A stretch of 64,000 nt of DNA from Vanilla planifolia. Its lineage: Eukaryota; Streptophyta; Magnoliopsida; Asparagales; Orchidaceae. The notes under the pieces are model-generated. The model was not told the DNA's origin, did not search any database, and saw nothing but the letters and a program-made list of their open reading frames with translations. Positions 14,201 through 29,200 of the stretch are shown piece by piece. The stretch's first letter is position 1, and every line of letters begins with the position of its first letter. Where the stretch lies: NCBI GenBank assembly GCA_023846275.1, contig CM043874.1:23121130-23185129 (forward strand), written 5' to 3'. The translations under genes and the position numbers were made by a program.

Positions 14201-17200
14201 CTTGCCTTTGGTGAACTCACAGTGATTCTATTGCTTAGTCATCAAGATTAACTTTGTGATTCCCTTGAGCAAAATTAAATTTTTTAAAGTTTTGTAGTGA
14301 TTAGTTCTTTGCCACCATGGACAAGCTTAGTTTGATCCATGTAAAGGATGTTATGTTCTACAGAGAGGATTGGAGAATTAGGAAACGCAATAAGCACATA
14401 TTTAGAAGGATAATCCTGCTTTCTGTCAAGATAATGCCCCTTAAAGTAAACATTTCGGTAAACATTGTGATATTCAAGAAACAATACTTTAAAAGGCACA
14501 AAGAACTATGGGGAGAGGATTGTTGCATTTGTAACCCTTTTGTATGGTTGAGTAGCAGAAAAAAAATGCATTTGTTTCCTTAGAATAAAAATGGAGGATT
14601 CTCCCTTCATGAAGCTGCCTATAAACGATCTCAAATAGGGAGAGGGGATCATTGAATTCTCTCTTCCAGAGGTTCTCCTTCTCGACCCACCCAAGGAGAA
14701 GAGACATCTTCTTGCTCAGTGTACTTCATCTCTATATTATCTGTGAATTCTCCTCTTCAAGATTTCTCTTGAGAAACCTATCTATATTCCATTTTATTTG
14801 GTGGGTTCATTATTGGCCTAGTGTTCATGGTTTTACCCATACTAACAGGTTGTTCGTGTTAGTCCTTTTATTTTGTTCTCTCTTGATTCTCTCCCTCTCT
14901 TGCCTCCCTTAAAGCACCTCTCTTCTCTAGAACTAGTAAATTCCTGCTTGGTTTTACCTCATGTTAACAAGTATTGAAAAGATCCTCAACACAGACACTA
15001 GGAATCAATTGCAGAATGAGAGATTTTCCCCAATTTAAGAGGCAGTTGTAAGTGTCCCAAGAGTAGTAAAATTTCCAATGAAATTAGATTGAAATCTACA
15101 ACAATTAATTGAATTCCATGTGATAGGTCCAAAATTGGAAATAATGGCTTATGGTTTTACTGGTGGAGTAGCTAATGAGTTCGATCAACTTATCAAGTTT
15201 ACACAAAATTAGAAGAGCTCTTGCAGGCCAAAAACTATTAAAATGCAGATGGGAGAGTAGGCTCAGATTAATGGCTGCAGCAAGGAGTGGCTCTCATGCT
15301 TGAGAAGACAGATCAAAGTCCAAACCTATGCTAACTCATATAGTATTTTTTATTTCTTATTTTATTTTTTTGCTTATGAAATAACATTGAACTGCTTATG
15401 GAGATACATGTCATGAACCTATGCATCTGTTACAAGAGTGACTGGTATGATGCAGGGGAACTAAAGAATACTTTAGCAAAGCATAAAGGACCAATATTTT
15501 CTTTGAAGTGGAACAAGAAGGGTGATTATCTTCTCAGTGGAAGTGTTGATAAAACTGCTATTGTGTGGGATACCAAGACATGGGAGTGCAGGCAACAGTT
15601 TGAATTTCATTCAGGTGCTTCATCATTTTTGGATTAGATTTATATATTAATATCATAACCCAGAAAATACCGCATATAGTCTGACCATTTTTTTGTGCTT
15701 TCCAGCTCCAGCTCTTGATGTTGATTGGAGAAACAATGTTTCTTTTGCTACATGTTCAACTGACAACATGATTTATGTCTGCAAGGTAGGGGAGGGACGT
15801 CCTGTAAAAGCCTATGCTGGACATCAGGTTTGTAAATCGTGTGCATAATTTTCACGACTTTCATTAAACATTATGATTTAAAACTTCTGGCATTTTAGTT
15901 CAAACTATTACTAACACACAGCAAGATTGAGTTGTTTTGTTTTTTTTATATAGTAATATTACTGTTTTCATTTGTATATAATTTTCACCTTTTAACTGGA
16001 AATGACACTACTTTTTATTATGCTATAGTGATATAAAAACATGGTCACAAACTAAAAGCTGGCGTCATCATAACTCATGAACCAAAGAGGATATTTTAGG
16101 TTGGTGCAGATTGACTAACAAACATAAATTTAAACAATCTAGCAGTTCAACTTCCTGCAGAGTTCTTTCTTTGAATGAAATAAAATAAATTATATTGTGG
16201 TTTTCATCTTCCTATATTTGGCAAGTTTCCTCATGCTTCAGAACCCATAGGTGAATTGCTTTGCATAGTGAAGGGTGGTACAGCCACTGGTTGAATTGAC
16301 CCACTAATGGGAGGATAGTTGCAGGACTAGGTGAAATTCCGAAAGGATGGATGCTTTGCAATGTGAGAACCTGAGCTGAATAGATGTTGGTCCAAATTCC
16401 CTACTTTCAAATCTTAGACAAATCTGAGTTTGGATGATTGCATATGCACATGTACAATACCCTAACAGATTTTGTATGAGTGCACAGGCATGTTGCTTTA
16501 TATGCACATGACGTTGTGGAGTGGGTAGAACTATTGGATGATTCTTGTTTTGGCTTATGAAATCACCTCAATGCCAATGTGTTTGTCTTCTTCCTAGTCA
16601 ATAGTTTTCATAGGTCTAAAATTTTTACTTTCAAATGATGTGGTTCTATATGCAAATTCACACAAACCTACATTAGAGATCTTAAAGTTATATGTTATGA
16701 ACTTATATGAGTAACAATATTCAACTACTCAAGAAATGTGTGAAAATCCTGAATGACTATGCTTTGTTCTTAGCAAACTAATAGATGCTAACAAATAAAG
16801 AATTTAAATCTAAACAGCATTCAAAATAAGGAGTTCATAGCTTGTACAACAGAGCATGTACTAACACTAACATAAGGAGACAATACGTTGTAGAAGAAAA
16901 TACAAGGAGCAATGTACGAAAATGAACTAAAAGAAAACACGTCAATGTACCAACATGACATACCACCAAATAGGGAAGGGAACATCTCTGCCAAGTGTTG
17001 GCCATCACCTTGGCTCTAAGGGATCATCCAAGTACATCGTCAAAAATTTATAATTCCTACATAAATTTAGTAAAAGTTCCTTCTTCCTTCAATTCTTCTG
17101 TAAGGCACCCCTATGCCTAACTAGTTTCGTGCCACCAAAATTGTTAGTCTGTACATCTCTTTGTTCAAATTTTGTAATTATTTGAATTAGTTAATTTGCT

Positions 17201-20200
17201 TGCTGTTTAGGCAGTTTGGTGCTTTTGAAAGATTTGATTAGCTCAAACTTGATTTTCCTGAAACCAGACTTGTCAAAGTTTGCTCAATGTATGAAATGTG
17301 TAGTCCAACCAATCCAAGCTCAACAACCTAATTTTGCACACCTAAAATATGTACAACATACAAAATGGCATGGTGCTAATTTATTTGTCATAATCACTAT
17401 GTGTACTGAACAATTGCCAAGCAGAAGGTTGCATATCATAATGAAGGTCCTTGTTGATGTGGGTCAAGGCTGCCCCAAATCAGCTCTCCTAGATTGTGAA
17501 TAACTCGACTCCCTTGAGTGCAACCTCTTGTATTTCTATTAGTATATCTGGCTTGATTCTTGTAACTCGTCAGCCACAATCCAAGAATCATTAACAGAAG
17601 AAAGTCCTCTCCATTTCAAAAGTATTGCATGCCATCAAAAGTGGCGAATACTTGCTTTCAAGATCTTGTTTTAGGAATAAGGTGGTAGAGCCTCTTCTAG
17701 AGGGATTAGTGGTGCAAGTTATGACGAGGAATTGGAGGTATCCTTGATTGATTCAGGTTAGATTGAAGGGCAAGTAAATGAATTAGGATCATGGGGTGAT
17801 TATATATAAGGAGTTGATTGTCGATAATTGGGCAATGGTTGGTTGTAGGTTGAGGCTTTGTATAAGATGTGAGAATCGTGACATTAAACAGTGGGCTAAT
17901 GGTATTAGAATTAATCTTCTTTTGAATTCTATATGGTCTTAGCTTTTTGGTTGGAAGTTTCTGGTTTTTTTGGTCAGAATTCATTTAGAATTTTGCATAG
18001 TTCAGCACAAAGCCACCTTCAGAAAATTCCATGAGTCTCTACTGTGATTTAGCAGTTGCCTTATGTTTGCATTGTTCACAATTAGCTTTCTTTTGATATT
18101 TGCTAGCAAATCATGCATATATTGTGTGAGCATAGATGCAAATTTACTAGTCTTATATGATGCAAGCAACTCTACAAGTCAATAGGCTTCTTAGGTTCAT
18201 ATCTAGTGTCAATGTAAAAAGGAGCCGTATCTATGAGCTTAAATGTATTACTATTATAGGCAAAATGGATCGTTAAGTAATACCATGTCTTACATAGTAA
18301 TATGAACATTATAACATCCTGAATTTTTTTATTTTTTATATATATATTTTATATATATATATTTTTTCAGTATATGAATTTTGATAATGTGGACATGAGA
18401 AATCGATTTGGGAGGTGAAAGGTTTTATTTTTTTAAAATACTTTGAAAACATCTTATTTTTATAAAGTATTTTTAGGTTTTGAGAATGACTATATTTTTG
18501 TATGGAGTACATCAAAACGAGATTAATGATATTTTTATTATAATTTTTAGAGGTCATATGGATTTATTTTTATTTTGAAAAGAAGTTATTAAATATGTAA
18601 TTTTGAGTTTTGGAAAGTCCATCTTCAAATCCCCTCCAACCTTAACTACCCCACCTTATTATGCTATGCTGCACTTTTCTTTTTATGTGAATTATGGTAG
18701 GGTGGCATTTGTGAAATAACTGTGAGAAGGAGAGGGAGATAGAGAAAGGATGAGGGATCTAGCCTAGTAAGAGAATGACAAAATCTATGAAGGAAGAATT
18801 GTTTTTTCGAGAAAGATTTCCTAGAAATGAAAGTAAGAAGCAAGGTAAAGGATCTAGAACTTGTCTTTTGATTTCTTAATCCAATTCCTTGAGAGATTCT
18901 ATTCTATGAGAATACAAATTTTTGCCAATTATTGAGGTAGAAAAGGAAGAGAGAGGAGTGAGAGAAGAATGAAATTCATGAAATAAGATTTTTTTTCTCG
19001 AGAGGAATTTGCTAGAAATGAAATGAAGAAGTTAAGGGATTTAAAACTTGTCTTTTAATTTCTTAATCCAATTCCTCAAAAACATTTTCGTGAGAATTCA
19101 AATTTCTACAAATTATAGAGATTGATTTTGACTTGAAAGGAATTGTGTTGGTTTTTGATTCATGAATTTATTTTTATATGGGGAAAACAATAAATTTTGC
19201 TTTTATAATGTTTAGATCCCATAATTAGGAGGAAAAGAAAAAGTTACATGACTAAGGGTAGATAGAGAGGTAGTAACAACAATTACTAGGCCCTATCAAA
19301 ATGTTTTCGGATAGTCCGGTTGACCGTCTGATCGGTTGTGCTTAGTCGAGAGGTAGAGGTTGGATGGATTAGACTATTTAATCAAGGAATCGAATAATAC
19401 TTTTTGGATCACAGGCCAAATGATTCGATCAGAATTATTTTAGAAATAAATTAATTAGTGAGAAATTGTGAAAAGTGTGAGATTAAATGCTGAATGAGAT
19501 TGAGAAATAAAAGAAAAAATATGTGTTTGATTAAATTTGTATGTTGTGGTAATGTATAAGACTTGAGGAGATATAGAAAATGGAACATCAACAATTGGCT
19601 TGGATACATGAATTAAATATCTATGATGAAGTATGATTGTTATATAATACCATGCCTAAGGTGAATTATCCTTATGTTTATTTTATATATATGATGATAG
19701 AATAATTGTATGATATCATATCTATGATGAATGATTTTTTACATATTTCATATACATGATAATAGAAGATAGTTGCATGATATTATGTCTATTGTTTACT
19801 TATTTAGTTTGTCCATTGATTTGAGTGTGATAATTTTTTAAAAATTAGCACTTAATTTATATTTCTCTTTCATAATTTATTCCAAGAATAAGTCATGAAT
19901 ATGGTGTTGTAGTTAGAGCAATGGTTTTATGAAGACCATGAAACTTAATGTCTTGTTTGAGAAAGAAGAGAGCCACATTATTGACATTCAAAGTCCTAGT
20001 GCTAGGTATGAAGTGGGTCATCTTCAAAAGGTATTTTACTTCCATCAAAATAGCATCATGATGATGCACTATTTAGGTCAAATATTTAAGAAAAAACCCA
20101 TGCTTATCTTCTCAAGAATGATGAGGAATTGTTAATGGTGTTTCAAGATCACCTCTCAAATTTTTTGCTAATCGGTACTATAGAATGACAAACAATCATT

Positions 20201-23200
20201 TCGATGTCTTGCTTAATTTTGGACTAGTAAATCTTGTCTTCTACTATCTCTATCATCTTTTTTCTCTTCAAAAATGTCTAGTCAACCCACTTTTTGCAAC
20301 TTGTTAATATTGAAGTTTGAGCAAGTGTCTTAGAACAAGAACCCATCCTTTGTGAGATGTTTAGAACTCATAGTAGTAGGGCCTTCGAGTGGTAGGAATA
20401 AGTTTACTAAAATTTGGACAAGTGTAGAATTTAGAAATAATTTCATCAATTTCTACCATGCATTCATCTGATGCATGCAAGAATATGTCTTTGTAATGTA
20501 TTGGTCAACTTCTTTTTGATGCCAGAGTAGTGTCTAATTGAAGTTACTACAATTGCTTCACCTATTTTTCTTGCCACATTTTCAGCTTCTTTGGTTACTA
20601 AAATACTGCAAAGCTTGATCATTAGAGCGGATAAACTTCCATGGCACAGTAATGATGCTAATAACATAGTATGTGTATCATAACATAGAACTTGTGATCA
20701 TAAGTTTAATAGATTTGTTAGCATCATTTAATTTTTTTTTTTGTTGAAGAAAGCAGTGGTATGGTGCTTTTGGCTAAGTACTTCCTTTGTACCAACTCTT
20801 GATGCATTGCTAGTTATTGCAAAAACCTTACAAAAAGGTTTCAACAATCACGTTTAAAAATAAGGATCTCCTAGTATTTTGAACTTGAGGTATTCTTGAG
20901 GTCAATTGAAGTGTTGGCAAAGTGGCTTGAGATGGTTTTGGCACCCATGGAGGAGCTATAAGTGGATAATAATTTGGCCTTGAGAATGATTGGCTAAAGA
21001 GGTATGATTTCAAGGTGTTTTCTAAACTTGTTTGGAGATCTTAAGAAGACAAGTTCTGAGGTTTAATTTTCAAGTTTTAAGGTGCATTATGGTTTCGAGG
21101 GACACAGTCGAGATTGTTTAGATACTCATGGAGGAGGCTTGAGGTAAATTATTTGTCTCGAGGATCATTTGAGATGTGCTAGATTTTTAGAGGGTTGGGC
21201 ACCATGGGGAAGGAAAGTTCTAAGGGAGTTGCTATAGCTTTTTGGTAAGACAAATAGGTACCAAAAATTTCTTGAGATGATCAAGACAAGAGTTGAGGTG
21301 ACTTTGAGGGTGATGGAGACAAATGTAGACTTGAATCAAATTAAGCTGTGTAGTGTATGCAATTTTAGACTTGTAGTTGCAATTTTTCTAGATTTGAACT
21401 GGAAAGTTCTAGAAGGTTTTCTTAGCTTTTCAGTGGATTTTGAATGACCAAATTTTAGGATCGTTGGAAGAAGTTACATCCAATTTACTATGACTAGGTA
21501 GTAGTTATCCAAATATGTGCATATTTGGAAATTGGATGACTCCCATTGGGATTTGATTATAATTTGAATTTAAATGGCCAAGATTTAGGCTTGATTTGTT
21601 TTCAATTCTTATTAAGATAAAAACTTTTATGTAGTTCCCCTTTTCTATTGTTTCTAGGGCTTTTAGACTATAATAAGAGATGGGGAGAGGTATTAGATTC
21701 AATTGATGTGATTTTTAGAACAAAGTGTAATGAGGGTATCTATTGTGGGTGAGAAGTATTTAGGTCTTAGAGTTATCAAGAGTTTTAAGTTCTATTTTGT
21801 GAGTGAATTATTTTATCTAATAAAATTATTAAAAGTTTCCCATGTATCTTGTTTGCTACATTTTGAATTTTTTCTCTTGTTTTCGTTGTGTCGTTTTGGA
21901 TGGCTCAAATTGAATTTAGGTCATGAAATTAGATAATCATAACATGCAAACCTTGATCAAGCTCTCTTTTACAACTTAGAAAGTTTAGTTGTATTAATCC
22001 AAAACTCTTCTTTAGACATTCTTTGATGGGGGCAATGATAAACTAACTGATACAAATCAAAAGAATGGCATAGAATATGATGAATTAGACAAAGAGGAGT
22101 TTGAATGGTATGTGGCATGATTTATTTATGTTGTTTTATTTGTGATTTATGAAAAAAATTGGGTTGATTCATTATTTATGATGATTCATAAAAGATTGGT
22201 TCATCATGATTTTGTTTTTTTCATTTTATTTGAGATTCCTCTTTATTTCCTCTTTCCTTATACTATTCTTCCTAAAATTCACTTTGCTTGTGCTGCATTG
22301 TTCATTTTGCATGTTTGGGGTCAGACGCTTGGAGGAGGCTGCGAGCACATGGGCTAGGTCTTAAGTCACATGGTTGGGTATGCGGATAAGGTTGGTCTAG
22401 AGATGTGTTGATGTTTGTGCATGTAGGAAGTGTGAAGCTATGCAAATTGTAATGCTTGTATGGTGCATAGATTGGTGCACAGGTGAGTGGAATGGTGACT
22501 AAAAGATGTGGGAGTTGGGCTATAGTCGCGATCGAAGCTACCAAGCACTTCGATGAGTGGATTGGCCACTAAGCCACATAAAAAACAAACCACTAAGCTA
22601 TACAAGAACTTTTTTCATAAATACTTATTATTTTATGTTTCATTTATCTCATAATCTATTTAAATAAAATCACTAAAAAAGAAAGAAATATTCATGATAG
22701 GAAAATCCTAATCAAACTCTTTAATTCATAGCATGTTTTAAGAAGAATAATATGAGAAAATAAAGAGATCTTAAATAAAATTTCAAACAAAACAATTTCA
22801 TATCTTAACACTTATTTAAGGAACTTAAAATAAATAGAGGGAGATAAAGATTTTTTTACATCTTTTAGAGAACTTCATTATGAATCTTTATAGGAAATGA
22901 ACTAAACCAAGTTTCTTTATAAATCACAAATAAATTAAGATAAATGAATCATGTTGTATGTCATTCAAACTAGTCTTTATCTAGCTTATCCTCTTCTACA
23001 TTATTCTCATGTTTTGAATCAATAACGCTTTGGATGAACATGCAATAAAACATGTCTATCAAAACTATAAATGTCGTGAATCATTATAGGGTTGACCTTT
23101 CTTTGATGGCCCAAATCTTTTTCTTATCTTGATATTAAAAATTGATACTGCAATCTTATTAATAACTCATTTTTTCACAAGCATCTATCAATTGCCATCA

Positions 23201-26200
23201 TTCTTAAGAGTAAAGTAGGAATTGCTCATGTCAAGAGGCTCTCCTTAAAAAATCTCTTGTAGAGAAAATCGAACGCTTGGCATTGTAATTCGATATATTT
23301 GATTGGGTTCATTCGGTAATAAGGTAATTCGATAATGATTTCTTATGAACTAAATCGATAATATGTTAAATGTCTTTCAATAAGGTAATTTATTTGATGA
23401 CTCTTTTGGACACAATTTTTGTAACATGAACAATCTTACAAGTCTTTCGAAATCTTTGATACTGCATCCTAGTCTTCTCACTTGTGTACCTCTAGGACTT
23501 AATACAAGCTAACTCTACTTCAGTGGACCAAATGATTCATTCACCTTAGCTAAAGTGTCCATAGTTTTAATAAGATTCAAAGCAATCTTCTTTTGCTTAA
23601 TTGCATAGGATTTCATTCAACCATAATGTATGGCTCTTAAGTCATAGAGCAACGATCGAGCCAAAAAGACATGGGCAGCATCCATTAGGATGATGTACCA
23701 TATTCGATTAGGTTTCTCACCTAGTTGAATCGGACCTAACTCTATGTTTTTAGAATTGATGTGTAATCTATCCACACCACATTTAGATGAGCATCAAGTG
23801 TAAATTTCATTCTTCTCAATGGAGAAACAACACTTACTTTCACTTGGCTTTACTATAGATTATAAGTTTGCCTATATTCCTCCATAATTAAAATAGGTTT
23901 GAAAGAATGTAATCCTCCAATCAAGGTCATTGTGGTGCTCTACTTCCAACTCTTCGTACAAGGTCTCCCCTAATAAATTCCTTTGTGGATGCTAACTCAT
24001 TGTCTTAGCCTCCACAAGTGAAACAATTATTTCTAGCAAATTTAGAGGTTGAAGCTTTCTCCAAAACATTCTCCATGCCGTTTTGCATGTTGGTATTAGT
24101 ACCACCATTTTTGGTAATGTTTATTGATTTGGGACTAATTTTTATCAACAACCTCCTTGGTTATAAACTCAAATTGCCTTTTGGATGTTGGCCTTAAATC
24201 ATGATTTATATTGTGGGCTTTTTAAGAAGTTCTCTTTAGTTTATACATTTGGTCAATCAACACCTCTCCTCTCAAGTTAAATCAAAGCATAGTCTTGTTG
24301 TTTGATAAAGCGTATTGAGAGTCCTTTGATATATTATATTGAACAATAAGATTATTGAAATGAGACAAATGGTGATGATCATTGACCACTTTCATTGGTG
24401 GTCAACTCATTTATCAAAAGATCCTCATAGGTACGGACAAGATGTTTGAATTTCACAAGTCCCTTTATCTCTTCCCAACTTCTTATTGGAGGCTATTTAG
24501 ATCTAACATTTTGTTTTTTATGATTAATTAGAATGTTTTCCTTGGACATGGGTTTTTAGTCAAATAGCATGCCCATACACATGACTTATCGAACTTCAAA
24601 TTTTGGTGGGTCGACCATCACTTTCATTGTTAATTTGTCATCGAAGTAATTTTGCCCTTTCTTTGATCATCGTGGTCTTACTTTGGGCAATGACAATGCT
24701 CCTTGTACCATTGTCAAGAATTAGGTTATACAAGTGATTATAACACATGTCATGATTACTTAGTAAAATGTAGATCATCATATCCCTTATAAGGATCTTC
24801 CATTGGGTGTGGAACTTTTTCTTTAAGTAGCTAGCTTAGAATATTGAAATGACGATGCCCCCAAGGATGCTTTCCTTGGCATGTAGAGACATAATTATCA
24901 ATATGCTCATTTAGTGAAACCTTGTCATCATGCCTAGTATCAAGAGGTGCCTTTTTGATCTATTGTTGAGTGGATAAGATTCCTCATACCATGGCCTCCT
25001 TATCCTTGTCCATACCTTGATGTGGTAGGGTTTGATGTGATATGGGTCTATCGCTCACAATGGCATCCACTCAAATCATAAACTCTTTCTAATGATTGGT
25101 TAGGTTCAATTAATCTTCCTTTGATTTTGTAGCCTAAGGAGAATCTCCATTGACTGCTTTGCAACCTACATTGGCATGAACGACCATTTCTAGGGGCCAT
25201 AACAACATGCAATTTGTCTCATAAGAGCTTACTGCAATAATACATCTATGAGAGGCATGGGGTGAATTGGTCCACCAATGAGAGGATTGTCATACCACTA
25301 GGTCAAATTCTCAAAAGATCTATGTTTTTGAATGTGAGGATAGAGCCAAATGCGAAATGGTTTTAAATTTAAAGTTTTCAAACCTTCAAATGAACCTAGG
25401 AGTTTGGACATGTTCACTTGAAGTTATTTTTTCTTTGCATATTTAATACTTATGCACAAACAACATTGCATGGGGTTCAAGCAATTTTGGGTGTTTTAGC
25501 AGTCAAATTTGTCTAAAATAAAAAAATGCACACAAATTCTTGTATGCATGCAAAAATTTGTATGCTTATTGATTTTAGGCAATTTAGAAAATGTGATATA
25601 GTTCTCGGTTTGGCATAGAAATCACTTGAATTCAATGGAGTTTGCTTTCTTCCTAGTGAACTTGGGGTTTGAATTGTATTTGATAATTTTAACTTTTTTA
25701 CTAATGTGATTTTAGCTCATGCACTCATACATACTCTAATTGCCAGATTCTTCACACAAACAATCAAATAGAAGTTAGAAAACATAAGGTTAAGGTTATG
25801 ATATGTAAACCTACATAGAAAAGGTATGCAATTCTTGAATGACTATGCTTTGTTTCAAGCAAATGATCAAATGTGTTGGGTCCACAAAACACATTAAGAG
25901 GGGATGAATTGGTACCAGTTTTCTTTTTAAAATATAATCAAGTAAAGCTTTTTCAAATGTTTAAGATAATTCAAGACTATTACAAAGAATATAAATTCAA
26001 AAGTAATAAAAAGATGACATGATTTTTAGGTAGTTTCACTCCAACTATTGAGCTTAAGTCCAGCCCTAAGCCAAGTTACTTGAGCCATTATTTCAATTCT
26101 CTTTTTTGTCACACCCAAGTGGAGAAATTTATTACAAAAGAACCTTTTTATAAATGAGACACAACTAACACTACATTAAATAACTTGAAGTTATGCCAGA

Positions 26201-29200
26201 TCCCATCACATTAAATAGTCTGGAGTTAGGCTAAATCAATCTAACATTAAATAGCTTAGAGTTGGGTTAAAGTATAAAAATAAAAACTTATGAAGTATAG
26301 TTTAACTACAATTGAATAAACATACAAACACTCATTAAAAGATTAGATAAGAATATTATGAAGTATAATAAAGAGCTTGTGAAATGAAGGTATATAGATA
26401 ATGTAGAAGATTTAGAAACACCTTGATGAGGCTATGTAAGTGATGAATGCTTTCATACCTCTCTTGCATGCATTTGAATGATCCCCGAAATGATTTTGTT
26501 TGACTCACAAAAACTCTTCTCTAGATACGAAATATGAAGGAAGCTCTTGAAAGATCTAGATGTGACTTGGTATTATCAACAACTTATTCTCAATGTTGGA
26601 GGCTTATTTATAAGCAAAAAATAAAAATAAAAAACTCTTCCAACATATCTTTAATAGTTATTTTAAAATTCTAATTTTTGGTCAAACTAGTTGTTATATG
26701 TAGTCCATGTTGCAGGCTAGCATGTATGGTAAGCAAATGTGTGCATTAGGCATGGAGTGCTATGCAGGGAGTGTGATGCAGTGTGTGACAAATTCCTTTT
26801 GTTTTCCTCAAATACCACTAATTGGGATGTATACACTACAGATTATACATGACATATCATAAGTCAATAATTAACATAGCATACATTATCCTTGGGACGC
26901 TGGTATGTGAAGACAATGTTCATTACGTATGATACAATAGTATCCATTTATAGCATGTTGTAAAGATTTAAAATGATAAATTCTAAGTTCCTATATAATT
27001 TAGACAATCTCATGATTTAGTGAGTAAAGATTAAATTTTTGAATGCTATAGGTTAAAGTTAATTTAAGCTTAATATTTATTTATTAAATTATGTTTAAAA
27101 CTTTTTTCATACTTTTTAATATTTATTTGATCATAATGCTAAATCATGGATTAAAAATGTAGTCAATGAGTTTCACATACTTTTCATGACTTGCATGAAT
27201 GATATTAATTGAACTTGTCTAATTATGTTATATATAATTTATCATAAGATCAAATCCTAGGTAAGATGTATATAAATATAAATATCTATAATTTCTTGAT
27301 AATTAAGTAAACATCAAACAATCATTAACAATTCTTTAGGAAATTAAAAAATTATTCCCAAAAATCTTGGATTTATGTGCCCCAATAGAGTTGCTTTTTT
27401 ATGCATCATCTTGTTGAAGTTTTGTGAAGATTAGACAACATAGAGCATTTCTTAATCCACTCCATTATAAGTGATCCCAAATCTACTTATCTTTAAAAAT
27501 AACCTATAAAATATGTTAAATAGACACATTAGATCATCACAATAAGCATTTAAAGGGTTTTTTTGTTAATTAAGATCAAAAGTTATCTTTGGGTTTATTG
27601 GAAACAATAAAAGACATTACAGCCAAATAACATTCACAAGGAGCTTGCAGCACACAGTGGAACACATGCCAACAGTTGCATAGTTGACAGCGGTTTACAC
27701 AATGAAATAGAAAGAATAATTGGCAACAATGAAATGAAAGAAAAACACTAAAGGGGACCTAGCACGAGGTACCTTAAACCACCGAATAGAGCGGGGATGA
27801 CAACACCAACTATTTGGCACTGTGTCAGCACCAAGGGCTCACCCAAGAATTGTCACAAGTCTGTAATTCGTGGATAAATTCACCAAAAGGTTCTTTTTCC
27901 AAATTCTTCTTTAAAGTTGGTCTTTGGAAATCGCAAGGGAAATCCTTTTCTCTGCTTTTTGACTGCTTTTTATTGACAATTAACTGGTGAAACCCAGGAA
28001 ACTGATTGGTTGAACATAACAAACTACTCTAAATGGCCAAGTTCCATTCTAATCTTGGAACAAAAAAAGAGAAAACAAGCCCTATATTCGTGATAACGAT
28101 TGCTCCAAAGGAGCAATCCCATATCATGTAACACATGGCATGTATTATTGATTTTTATTTTTCATTTCAGGGAGAAGTTAATGCTATCAAATGGGATCCA
28201 ACTGGTTCATTGTTAGCTTCATGCTCTGATGACGGAACAGCAAAGGTATTATTGCAGTTCATATGTTTACCACACTTGTTTCTCTATTTCTGAACTATTA
28301 GTTTTTATTTTTACGTGTTCACCTGCACTCTTACCCTGATCGGTACAAAGACAATGAAATTGAATGTATTATACTTTTCATTGTGTACTTCCTTCTTTAG
28401 AGGGCCATTTTGCAACATTTACCAATATAATGAGGATTTCATAAATTGTATTTGTGGTGAGAGGGCTCATGAAGAATCTTTTGTAGAGTTTAATATGGTG
28501 TCAATTGTTGTTCCCGAATTCTTGCTACCTATCACACTTAAAGCTTTTGTAGAGCTTTTTGTTGGTGGTATTAGCAGTAACTTCTACCCACAAGTAATAA
28601 CAGCTATTATTATCATTGTTGTTCATATCTTGCAGGCCTCTTCAAAATTGTTCATTGTAACTGATGCTTTTATCTTCAACCCACAGCCCTTGCACAAATT
28701 CAACATAATTTCACAGCATTATCACCTTCACTAATATTATTCGTTACCCGGTGGTCCAGTTATGACTAAAATCTTTATTCTTTAGAAAGCCCAATTCTTT
28801 TCCTATGTGAGGTGACATTCATATGTTTTGCTAGATCTGGAGCCTGAAGCACGACAAATGTCAGCATGACTTAAGGGACCATCTTAAGGTTGTACACCTC
28901 ACTTTAAACCTTTGCTTTCTGGAAGTTGATTTCTATCATACCAATGTATTTGTTCCATTAGGAGATATATACCATAAGATGGAGCCCCACCGGCCTCGGC
29001 ACTAACAATCCAAATCAGCAGTTAATATTGGCAAGGTACCCTCTTCCACATGATCAAGGATCTGCACTTCATACATTTTGTATTCATTATTTTGAATGGC
29101 CTTTGATTCAATATGTTTCTAATTGTTCACATTCTGGAAACATTACTTTGATGTTATCTAAAGATATCAAATTATATACTTGTATTATAGTGCTTCCTTT

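Larger units (their letters stand above)
15828..28170 (+). other. HOS15 intron, 12.3 kb, filled with decayed repeats
   Basis: Bounded by gtttgt and tttcatttcag. It contains two pairs of diverged direct repeats and a Ty3/gypsy protease remnant on the - strand (listed separately). The rest (for example 17.5-23.5 kb) shows only short, uninformative open frames. Confidence 0.85.

Noticed and set aside
12151-14912. Several open frames of 60-90 codons on both strands in a HOS15 intron, considered as retrotransposon or transposase pieces
   Set aside because: Translations on both strands showed no copia, gypsy, LINE or DNA-transposase motif that I could defend.
28315-28734. A 139-codon open frame on the + strand with a hydrophobic stretch
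   Set aside because: It lies wholly inside a HOS15 intron whose flanking exons join in phase, and it has no domain signature or codon pattern of its own.
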